NCBI GenBank assembly: GCA_035529435.1
Contig: DATKWS010000141.1
Coordinates: 1-21,872, forward strand
Direction of reading: 5' to 3'
Origin: DATKWS01 sp035529435
GTDB lineage: Bacteria; Krumholzibacteriota; Krumholzibacteriia; Krumholzibacteriales; Krumholzibacteriaceae
Length of the DNA: 21,872 nucleotides
Shown here: in pieces, positions 16,350 through 21,872 of the stretch
Layout: every line of letters begins with the position of its first letter
Position numbering within the stretch: position 1 is the stretch's first letter
The notes under the pieces: model-generated
The model's input: only the letters and a program-made list of their open reading frames with translations
Databases searched by the model: none
What the model was told of the DNA's origin: nothing
Program-made: the position numbers and the translations under genes

Positions 16350-16363
16350 ACGTGCATGCACGT
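16350..16363. repeat. 14-nt perfect palindrome between the HAO-like and NTF2-like genes
   Basis: ACGTGCATGCACGT is fully self-complementary and lies seven bases after the cytochrome stop, in the 46-base gap before the next start. It could be a small hairpin (five-pair stem, CATG loop) or a dimer-binding site. No U-run follows. Confidence 0.35.
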
Positions 16364-16389
16364 GACAATCCCGGGGGAAAGGAGAAAAC

Positions 16390-16842
16390 ATGAAGCGGGC
16401 GGTATTCATTTTCATATCGGTCCTGGTTGTCGCATCGTTTCTATCTGCCGGGGACGGTGATATCGACAAGGAAAAGGCGGGCATCAAGCAGGTCATCGAG
16501 GATTCGTACGTCAAGGGTGTTCATGTCGACCGGAACGTCAAGGCGATCCGAAAGGGATTTCACCCCGCATTCAACATGTTCATCCTGAAGGACAACAATG
16601 TCTCGACATGGTCGATCGATCACTGGATCGATGTGATCGAGACGGGGCTGAAGAAGGATCCGATGCCGCCGAAACACGAGACGACCCACGAAATATCGAT
16701 GATCGATGTGACCGGAGACGCGGCGGTGGCCAAGATCGAGATATACCGTGATGGAAAGCATATATTTACCGATTACCTGTCCCTGTACAAGCTCAAGGAA
16801 GGGTGGAAGATCGTCGGCAAGATCTTTTGCCGGCACTCGTGA
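16390..16842 (+). CDS. Exported NTF2-like (putative lumazine-binding-type) small protein
   Basis: 150 residues. Seen: signal peptide (about 1-20, KRAVFIFISVLVVASFLSAG), then a cone-shaped NTF2/SnoaL-like alpha-beta fold: the helical start KEKAGIKQVIEDSYVKGVHV (28-47), FHPAFNMFIL (57-66), WIDVIE, and the strand series DVTGDAAVAKIEIY, FTDYLSLYKLKEGWKIVGKI. The closest known pattern is the putative lumazine-binding family (PF12893), whose members are often secreted and of unknown function; no catalytic residue set is clear. The start is fixed by AAAGGAG (16378-16384). It lies between the HAO-like cytochrome and the Yellow-like protein, all on one strand with short gaps, so co-transcription is plausible. 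Confidence 0.82.
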   Translation: MKRAVFIFISVLVVASFLSAGDGDIDKEKAGIKQVIEDSYVKGVHVDRNVKAIRKGFHPAFNMFILKDNNVSTWSIDHWIDVIETGLKKDPMPPKHETTHEISMIDVTGDAAVAKIEIYRDGKHIFTDYLSLYKLKEGWKIVGKIFCRHS

Positions 16843-16846
16843 TGCG

Positions 16847-16885
16847 ATTGCGCAATGGCGCCCGCACGCACGGGGGAGTGGGCGC
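16847..16885 (+). other. Intercistronic inverted repeats after the NTF2-like gene
   Basis: ATTGCGCAAT (16847-16856) is a perfect palindrome. It is followed by GCGCCC (16858-16863) pairing with GGGCGC (16880-16885) around a 16-base loop. No U-tract follows. It could act as a processing or attenuation site before the Yellow-like gene. Confidence 0.3.
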
Positions 16886-16927
16886 GGCGGACGCAGGCGG
16901 GCCGCGCGAACACGGGAGGAGATGCCG

Positions 16928-17995
16928 ATGAAATCATCGATATGCCGCACGGCCATCTGTTTCGCCGCCGCACTCTGCGTTGCCGTTTCGACGTTCGCGG
17001 CGGCGGCCGGATCCGCCGGCGTGGATTCGCTCGTCGAGGTGGCGACGAGCGAACGGCAGTGGACCGGAATCGCCGTTTCGCAAACGGGCCGCATATTCGT
17101 CAACTTCCCCCGCTGGTCTCCCGATGTGCCGGTGAGCGTCGGTGAGTTGATGGATGACGGCACGGTGGTTCCCTACCCCGACGAGGAGTGGAACAGCTGG
17201 AGTCCGGGTGACGATCCCGGTGGGAAATTCGTCTGCGTGCAGAGCGTTCATATCGATGACGGGGACCGGCTCTGGATACTCGATCCCGCCAGTCCGATGC
17301 TCCGGGGGGTCATACCCGGCGGGCCGAAGCTCGTGCAGGTCGATCCGGCGGAAAACAGGATCGTACGCACGTTCCACTTCGATTCGACCATCGCGCCGCG
17401 CGCGAGCTATCTGAACGACGTCCGGATCGATGTGGAGACGAATACGGCGTTCATCACCGAATCGGGCCTCGGGGCGCTCGTCGTAGTCGATCTGGCGCAT
17501 GGCGCCGCGCGACGTCTCCTCGCCGATCATCCGTCGACCAAGGCGGAGGATATCGAGGTCGTGATCGGGGGCAGGCCGTTTCCCGGAACGGTGCATGCCG
17601 ACGGGATCGCCCTGGATGCAGCGGGTGGCTGGCTCTACTTCCAGGCCCTGACCAGCCGGACACTCTACCGTGTACCCACCGCCGCGCTGCGTGACGGGAC
17701 GCTCGGTACCGATGAGCTGGCGGGGAAGGTCGAGCGGTTCGCCGTCAGCGGGGTCTCGGACGGCCTCCTCTTCACACCCGGTGGGATTTACGTGTCGGCT
17801 CTCGAGGAGGGGGGCATCAGGATCGTCGAGAGCGACGGCACCGTGCGTACCGTGGTGAAGGATCCACGCATCATCTGGCCCGATAGTTTCGCGCGCGGCC
17901 CCGGCGGATGCGTCTACTTCACGACGGCGCAGATTCATCTCGGCCCTGATCCGCCGACGCCGTACCGTATTCTCGCGTTCCGCACCGGCCGCTAG
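16928..17995 (+). CDS. Secreted Yellow / major-royal-jelly-protein family beta-propeller
   Basis: 355 residues. Seen: signal peptide (about 1-27, ICFAAALCVAVSTFAAAAG), then a six-bladed-propeller pattern of the MRJP/Yellow family (PF03022): QWTGIAVSQTGRIFVNFPRW (44-63), FVCVQSVHIDDGDRLWILD, GPKLVQVDPAENRIVRTFHF, SYLNDVRIDVETNTAFITES, HADGIALDAAGGWLYFQAL and RTLYRVPTAAL, each a family hallmark. Known: insect Yellow proteins act in dopachrome conversion; bacterial members bind small ligands and are largely uncharacterised. Start choice: GGGAGGAG (16914-16921) touches an ATG at 16922 but is properly spaced from ATG 16928, so 16928 is preferred. Standing after a redox cytochrome, it might act on a periplasmic small molecule, but this is inference from position only. 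Confidence 0.88.
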   Translation: MKSSICRTAICFAAALCVAVSTFAAAAGSAGVDSLVEVATSERQWTGIAVSQTGRIFVNFPRWSPDVPVSVGELMDDGTVVPYPDEEWNSWSPGDDPGGKFVCVQSVHIDDGDRLWILDPASPMLRGVIPGGPKLVQVDPAENRIVRTFHFDSTIAPRASYLNDVRIDVETNTAFITESGLGALVVVDLAHGAARRLLADHPSTKAEDIEVVIGGRPFPGTVHADGIALDAAGGWLYFQALTSRTLYRVPTAALRDGTLGTDELAGKVERFAVSGVSDGLLFTPGGIYVSALEEGGIRIVESDGTVRTVVKDPRIIWPDSFARGPGGCVYFTTAQIHLGPDPPTPYRILAFRTGR

Positions 17996-18000
17996 ATCAC

Positions 18001-18024
18001 GGCGTGGATCGATCCATTCACGCC
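18001..18024 (+). terminator. Stem-loop after the Yellow-like gene
   Basis: GGCGTG (18001-18006) pairs with CACGCC (18019-18024), five bases after the stop. A self-complementary GGATCGATCC (18006-18015) lies inside, sharing one base with the left arm. No U-run follows, so it would be at most a factor-dependent terminator. Confidence 0.35.
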
Positions 18025-18078
18025 GGATCGCCCCGCACGATCGGACGGCGCGCGGGTCGCTGCGATGGCGACACCGAT

Positions 18079-19191
18079 ATGAAGATCGTCATTCTGGAAC
18101 CGTACTGCATCGGATCCCACGCCGCCTGGGCCTACGGTTACGCCGCCCGGAGCGCGCACACGGTGGAGGCGCTCACCCTCGAGGGACGGCACTGGAAGTG
18201 GCGCATGCACGGCGGCGCGGTTACCCTTGCGCGGCGGTTTCTCGCGGGGCAGTTCGATCCCGATCTCATCGTATCGAGCGATATGTGCGATCTCGCGACC
18301 TTCCTCGCGCTCACGCGAGAACGGACCGCGCGCGTCGCATCGGCCGTCTACTTCCACGAAAATCAGCTGACGTACCCCTGGTCGGTGCGGGATCCAGATC
18401 CGTCATGCGGGCGGGACGCCCATTACGCGTTCATCAATTACAGCAGCGCCCTGGCGGCCGATGCGGTGCTGTTCAATTCGCGGTATCACCACGATGCCTT
18501 TCTCGGGGGACTGGCGTCGTACCTCGAGGGCTTCCCCGACCACCGGGAGCCTGACAGCGTCGAGGCCATCAGAAAAAAGGGAGCGGTTCTCCCCGTCGGT
18601 CTCGATTGCGCGGGGCTGGATCGCGGCCGGCCGCCGGAGAAGCGGACCGGCGCGCCGCTCATCCTCTGGAATCACCGGTGGGAGTACGACAAGAATCCGG
18701 AAGGCTTCTTCGCGGCGCTCTTCACGCTCGCGGGGGAGGGACTCGAGTTCGAGGTCGCGGTGCTGGGAGAGCGTTTCGCCGAGACACCGCCGGTATTCGC
18801 CGAGGCGCGGTCCAGGCTCGGCGAACGTATCGTGCAGTTCGGCCGCGTCGATCACAATCGCTACGCGGGCTGGCTCTGGCGCGCCGATATCATTCCGGTG
18901 ACTTCCCGCCACGATTTTTTCGGAATGAGCGTCGTCGAAGCGATGTACTGCAACTGCTATCCGCTCCTCCCGAAACGGCTCGCCTATCCCGAGCACATTC
19001 CCGTCGAGCGCCACGGAGCGTTCTTTTACGAGAATGCCGATGATCTTGTGCAGCGTCTCCGCGAACGGATACGGAACATAGAAGAAACGAGGCGAACGGT
19101 CACCGGCGATTTCGTGCGGCATTACGATTGGAAAAAACTCGCTCCACGGTATGATGTTTTGTTCCGCGAGCTCCGTTACATTAAACCGTAG
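18079..19191 (+). CDS. tRNA-queuosine alpha-mannosyltransferase homologue (DUF3524, GT4-like)
   Basis: 370 residues. Seen: the N-terminal DUF3524 domain with ILEPYCIGSHAAWAYGY (5-21), RHWKWRMHGGA (37-47), SSDMCDLATFLAL, and FHENQLTYPW (92-101), all hallmarks of the GTDC1/QTMAN family. The C-terminal glycosyltransferase-B half has LWNHRWEYDKNP (donor-site region), an SRHDFFGMSVVEAM stretch resembling the GT4 E-x7-E region, and LLPKRLAYPEHIP. Known: the animal enzyme transfers mannose from GDP-mannose to queuosine-34 of tRNA-Asp; bacterial homologues exist but their product is much less studied. The start ATG 18079 matches the family N-terminus; an upstream in-frame ATG at 18004 would add 25 unlike residues. 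The ribosome-binding site is weak. No queuosine-synthesis gene is next to it. Confidence 0.87.
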   Translation: MKIVILEPYCIGSHAAWAYGYAARSAHTVEALTLEGRHWKWRMHGGAVTLARRFLAGQFDPDLIVSSDMCDLATFLALTRERTARVASAVYFHENQLTYPWSVRDPDPSCGRDAHYAFINYSSALAADAVLFNSRYHHDAFLGGLASYLEGFPDHREPDSVEAIRKKGAVLPVGLDCAGLDRGRPPEKRTGAPLILWNHRWEYDKNPEGFFAALFTLAGEGLEFEVAVLGERFAETPPVFAEARSRLGERIVQFGRVDHNRYAGWLWRADIIPVTSRHDFFGMSVVEAMYCNCYPLLPKRLAYPEHIPVERHGAFFYENADDLVQRLRERIRNIEETRRTVTGDFVRHYDWKKLAPRYDVLFRELRYIKP

Positions 19192-19323
19192 TGCATTTCG
19201 CTTGTCGTCGCGGAGCCTCGAGTGGAACGGCGGACGCCGCGATGCGCGCATACCGCCGCGCTCCTCCGTTGCGGTGAAACACGTTGCTTCCGCGTGTACG
19301 TCACATTATTTTGATAATTGCGG

Positions 19324-19340
19324 TTGACAATACATTGTAT
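19324..19340 (+). promoter_or_regulatory. TTGACA box with adjoining dyad in an AT-rich gap
   Basis: A perfect TTGACA (19324-19329) runs into overlapping dyads: ACAAT-AC-ATTGT (19327-19338) and ATACA-T-TGTAT (19330-19340). No convincing -10 is found 16-18 bases downstream, so the promoter is uncertain; the dyads could be an operator. In the rest of 19192-19374 I see no gene. Confidence 0.3.
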
Positions 19341-19374
19341 CTTCAAGACGGCTTTTGGGAAGGGGGGTGCCACG

Positions 19375-19557
19375 ATGAACGGCACGGCGATCGCGATCGT
19401 TTGCACCACAGCACTGCTCCGTGCAATGCTCGGCTGCGATGATCACACGGTTCCCTATTCCCCCGGTACGCCGCCTGTCGAGGAGACATATCCGAACACG
19501 AGGGTGCTTTTCGGCGTGAGCCATCACCGGACGGCGCGGTCCGGATCGGCGGTGTGA
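19375..19557 (+). CDS. Possible small lipoprotein of unknown function
   Basis: 60 residues. Seen: a hydrophobic N-terminus with a plausible lipobox (LLRAMLGC, C20 as the acylated cysteine) followed by acidic DD, then a proline-rich stretch (VPYSPGTPPVEETYP) and no recognisable domain. A strong purine-rich site (GGGAAGGGGGG, from 19357) precedes the ATG by a few bases. It may be a real small lipoprotein or the stub of a larger, decayed one. I do not recognise a family. Downstream, 19558-19716 holds nothing I can support except a small TGTCT-ACGGG-AGACA repeat at 19662-19676. Confidence 0.4.
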   Translation: MNGTAIAIVCTTALLRAMLGCDDHTVPYSPGTPPVEETYPNTRVLFGVSHHRTARSGSAV

Positions 19558-19716
19558 TTACCGCCGGGGGGTAGGGACACATCGCCTCGAACGCGCGATC
19601 AGGGGATGGCGGTGGCCGTCACGAATCTCCTATCCGTTGCACGGGAAGAGAGAGTAGCATTTGTCTACGGGAGACAGTATACCCATTCCGGTACGGAAAA
19701 AGAAAGATGGGGATGC

Positions 19717-21585
19717 ATGATGAATCGCCCAACGAACAGACATGTGCGAGTGGTCCGGCTCGTACTGCCGGTCTACCTGGCATTCGCCGCCGTAGCAGCG
19801 TCGAACGCCGCACCGGCCGATGAGAGTCGCGAGGTCTCGCTGAAGACGAGGATCGTCGGAATCGACCTCGAGAGGCGCGAGAAACCGGCCGTTACCTCGC
19901 CGCGGTTCGACGAGCTAAACGGGAAGCTGCTGGTTTTGAAGCGGCGGTACGCAGATCTCCAGATCGAGCAGGAGGCCCTGCACGAAAGAAAGGAGATGAT
20001 GTCGTCGATCGGCCGGTTCTCCCTCGAAAAGGCGCAGGACCAGCTCGCCCGTGAAACCTTCTCCGTCCAGGACTGGGAGGTGCTGCTCGATTTCTTCGAG
20101 AAGGAGAAGATCGAGAACGAGGGGAAGCTCGATGCTATTTCGCAGGATCTCGAGAAACTCTACAAGGAAATGCAGTGGATTCAATCCGAACTCAAGGCGA
20201 CGCAGATGGGCGGGGATGTCGTGAAAGCGGTCGTGGTGGATTGCGAGGTGACATCCCCCGGAAAACTCCTGTTCGATATCACCTACATGGCGCCCGACGC
20301 GAACTGGAAGCCGGAGTACATGATTCGCTATATTGAGCCGGAAAAACAGATCGAGCTGACCTACAACGCGAAGATCTGGCAGTCGACCGGCGAAGATTGG
20401 GAGGATGTATCGGTGCTTCTCTCGACCGCCAAGCCGCACATCGGCGCCGCGCCTCCCGAGCTGCAGCCTCACTACCTGCTCCTCGGCGGGTTGGGGGGGA
20501 GGATAACGGGGAGAGTCGTTGAAACGGCCTCCGGCGCGCCGCTCTCATACGCCAATGTCGTTATCATCGATTCGAAACAGGGTGCAATGACCCGTCCCGA
20601 CGGGAGTTACCAGATTGTCGGCGTCCCCGAGGGCGCCTATCGCGTCAAGGCGATGATGATGGGATACAAACCGGTGGAATGGAGCAACGTCGTAGTTCGT
20701 GCCGGGCGCCCCGCCGTGGTAAATTTCGAACTCGAAACGACGATCGTGGGGAAAACGCAGGAGATCGTCGTGGAGGGGGAATATTCGAGAGTAGAGGTCG
20801 GCGAGAGCAAAGTGGCTCATTCGGCAGGAACCGGCGATGAACTCACGGTGCGCGGCGGAAGGAGCGGCGAGGTGGAGTACACGATCAAGGCCCCGGCCGT
20901 TCTTTACATGGAAGCGGATGTGACGAGCTCGGAGTTCGCCGCCAATCTCCAGATCAGGCGGCCGATCGATCTCGAGACGGGTGCCGAGCCCAAACGCTCC
21001 CTCGTCGTCCGCGAGAAACTGCCCGGGACGTTTTCGCTCTACGGCGTACCGCGGATGTCCGAGAACGTTTTCGTCGAGGGCGCCTTCACGAATACGGTCG
21101 GTATTCCGCTTCTGACCGGTCAGGCCGAGGTGTACGTCGAGACTTCACCCGCCGGGAACGGCAATCCCATTTCCAACTTCGTCGGCCGGGAGATGATCAA
21201 TCCCGTCGCCGAGGGGCAGAATTTTACGCTCCATCTCGGCATCGACCAGGATATCAGGGTCCGGCACAAACTCGAGAGGAGGGAGCAGCTCTCGAAAACC
21301 GGCAAAAAGACGGCAAAGGTCCGCTACCGGTATGTTCTTTCGATCGAAAGCTTCAAGAAGGAGGACGCCGAGGTCAGAATCTTGGACCGGATACCCGTCT
21401 CGATGGTCGAAGAGATAAGGGTCAGCGACGTCGATGTCGATCCGGAGCCGGAAGAACGGAATGAGGACGGCATTCTGATCTGGAGAATCGGCATCTCACC
21501 GGGTGAAAAGAAGGAAATCCAACTTTCGTACACGGTGGAGTATCCCGGCGATTGGTCGGAGAGCTATTTCAATCTTCTCGAGTGA
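19717..21585 (+). CDS. DUF4139 (MuiA-like) exported protein with a CarboxypepD-reg / TonB-plug-like insert
   Basis: 622 residues. Seen: signal peptide (about 1-32); a charged coiled-coil region (about 64-162); the first part of a DUF4139 beta domain with NWKPEYMIRY (196-205) and QSTGEDWEDVSVLLSTAKP (222-240). It is interrupted by an insert (about 260-388), then resumes with strands to the end (LERREQLSKTGKK, RILDRIPVS, ILIWRIGISPGEKKEIQLSY). The insert reads as a carboxypeptidase-regulatory-like domain (GRITGRVVETASGAPLSYAN, TRPDGSYQIVGVPEGAYRVK) followed by the head of a TonB-receptor plug (VVEGEYSRVEVGESK, ELTVRGGRSGEVEYTIKAP). DUF4139 proteins, named from a mucoidy inhibitor, have no agreed function. 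ATG 19717 and 19720 are both possible after AGATGGGG. The insert suggests a cell-envelope contact role (inference). Confidence 0.85.
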   Translation: MMNRPTNRHVRVVRLVLPVYLAFAAVAASNAAPADESREVSLKTRIVGIDLERREKPAVTSPRFDELNGKLLVLKRRYADLQIEQEALHERKEMMSSIGRFSLEKAQDQLARETFSVQDWEVLLDFFEKEKIENEGKLDAISQDLEKLYKEMQWIQSELKATQMGGDVVKAVVVDCEVTSPGKLLFDITYMAPDANWKPEYMIRYIEPEKQIELTYNAKIWQSTGEDWEDVSVLLSTAKPHIGAAPPELQPHYLLLGGLGGRITGRVVETASGAPLSYANVVIIDSKQGAMTRPDGSYQIVGVPEGAYRVKAMMMGYKPVEWSNVVVRAGRPAVVNFELETTIVGKTQEIVVEGEYSRVEVGESKVAHSAGTGDELTVRGGRSGEVEYTIKAPAVLYMEADVTSSEFAANLQIRRPIDLETGAEPKRSLVVREKLPGTFSLYGVPRMSENVFVEGAFTNTVGIPLLTGQAEVYVETSPAGNGNPISNFVGREMINPVAEGQNFTLHLGIDQDIRVRHKLERREQLSKTGKKTAKVRYRYVLSIESFKKEDAEVRILDRIPVSMVEEIRVSDVDVDPEPEERNEDGILIWRIGISPGEKKEIQLSYTVEYPGDWSESYFNLLE

Positions 21586-21597
21586 CCGGTTGCCCCG

Positions 21598-21624
21598 CGG
21601 CGACGGGATCGTCCCGTTCCGCCG
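21598..21624. terminator. Hairpin between convergent genes
   Basis: The left arm CGGCG-ACGGGA (21598-21608), loop TCG, right arm TCCCGT (21612-21617), a two-base bulge and CGCCG (21620-21624) give 11 base pairs. It fills the 39-base gap between the two converging stop codons, ending right at the minus-strand stop. No U-run is present on either side. It shares the 13-mer CGGGATCGTCCCG with the stem-loop at 14100-14140. Confidence 0.6.
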
Positions 21625-21872
21625 TCATTCGGCACCGTACACGACGAAGTACTGTTCGGGCAGGAAGTCGTACTCCCTGATCACTTTGAGTCCGCCCCTG
21701 GACATATCCTCGTTGAGCGTCTCCTTGAGGAGATGCTGCTCGGGTGGCGGACCCCACGGACGTTCCTCGAGTGATTTGGGTATGTAATCGATGACGACGA
21801 CCCTTCCGCCCGGCGCGAGGCCCTCGCGCAGCTTTCTCGCGTACGCCGTCCTGGCCTCCCGCTCCAGCGTGT
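21625..21872 (-). CDS. Class I SAM-dependent methyltransferase (C-terminal part, cut by window edge)
   Basis: The last 81 or so residues are visible, ending at a TGA at 21625-21627. Seen: YARKLREGLAPGGRVVVIDY, the late-Rossmann helix plus strand 5 (LxPGGRxxxID) of class I methyltransferases, followed by a substrate-lid region (PPPEQHLLKETLNEDM) and the final antiparallel strands with DFLPEQYFVVYGAE. The last motif is common in small-molecule methyltransferases often labelled UbiE/ArsM-like or simply class I. The SAM-binding glycine loop lies outside the window, so the substrate cannot be guessed. It converges on the DUF4139 gene across a hairpin. Confidence 0.82.
   Translation of the reverse strand, partial: TLEREARTAYARKLREGLAPGGRVVVIDYIPKSLEERPWGPPPEQHLLKETLNEDMSRGGLKVIREYDFLPEQYFVVYGAE

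Noticed and set aside
14172..16514. Very long open frame on the minus strand opposite the HAO-like gene (similar ones lie opposite 535-1581 and 1428-2990)
   Set aside because: They lie wholly antisense to genes with clear family motifs, are rich in Arg/Pro/His as expected of shadows in GC-rich DNA, and show no recognisable domain.
19324..19352. Complete sigma70 promoter built on TTGACA at 19324
   Set aside because: No acceptable -10 at 15-19 bases; listed only as a box with dyads.
19662..19676. TGTCT-ACGGG-AGACA inverted repeat before the DUF4139 gene
   Set aside because: Only five pairs, expected often by chance; no promoter hexamers at proper spacing around it.
1..21872. tRNA/rRNA genes, CRISPR arrays, insertion sequences or phage genes
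   Set aside because: Looked for by eye on both strands; no cloverleaf, regular repeat-spacer pattern, transposase or integrase motif was found. A tRNA or Rfam search would be needed to exclude small RNAs.

Overview
The window is a GC-rich, densely coded piece of a Gram-negative (two-membrane) bacterial chromosome. Evidence for the outer membrane is a TamB/TamA pair, many exported proteins and a periplasmic multihaem cytochrome. No tRNA, rRNA, CRISPR array, transposase or integrase was seen. The mix of genes resembles poorly cultured FCB-type lineages (Krumholzibacteriota, Eisenbacteria, Latescibacteria and relatives): a MuiA-like protein carrying a TonB-receptor-like insert, an octahaem HAO-family cytochrome, a bacterial Yellow/MRJP protein and a DUF3524 queuosine-mannosyltransferase homologue. 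That placement is inference only.

Region 1 (1-525): the start of an Rrf2/IscR-type regulator on the minus strand, behind a promoter that sits inside a 25-bp dyad very like an IscR type-1 site. The rest of the divergent spacer holds a near-perfect 24-nt palindrome just ahead of the next operon. Region 2 (526-6288): four tightly spaced plus-strand genes. They encode a threonine-synthase-like PLP enzyme, a DUF1611/DgcN-like protein, a fusion of a MurL-like ATP-dependent epimerase half with a creatininase-family amidohydrolase, and an enolase-superfamily dipeptide (or N-acyl-amino-acid) epimerase. Three of the four belong to families that handle D/L-glutamate or Glu-containing peptides, so this looks like an undescribed D-amino-acid or small-peptide pathway.

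Region 3 (6323-8104): a UPF0316 membrane protein with a strong promoter so close to its start that the mRNA may be nearly leaderless, followed by a CorA metal-ion transporter. Region 4 (8169-14062): a TamB-like giant periplasmic protein overlapping a three-POTRA TamA/BamA-type barrel by ATGA.

Region 5 (14070-17995): a remarkable redox gene. One 725-residue polypeptide joins a periplasmic mono-haem c segment, a CopD-like membrane domain, a cytochrome-b5-like domain predicted to be cytoplasmic, another membrane helix, and an octahaem hydroxylamine-oxidoreductase-like module. It is followed by an exported NTF2-like protein and an exported Yellow/MRJP-like beta-propeller. Region 6 (18079-21872): a tRNA-queuosine mannosyltransferase homologue, a doubtful small lipoprotein, a DUF4139/MuiA-like protein interrupted by a carboxypeptidase-regulatory-like plus TonB-plug-like segment, a convergent hairpin terminator, and the C-terminus of a SAM methyltransferase on the minus strand.

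The best candidates for something new are the HAO fusion (14166-16343) and the epimerase cluster with its MurL-creatininase fusion (526-6288).
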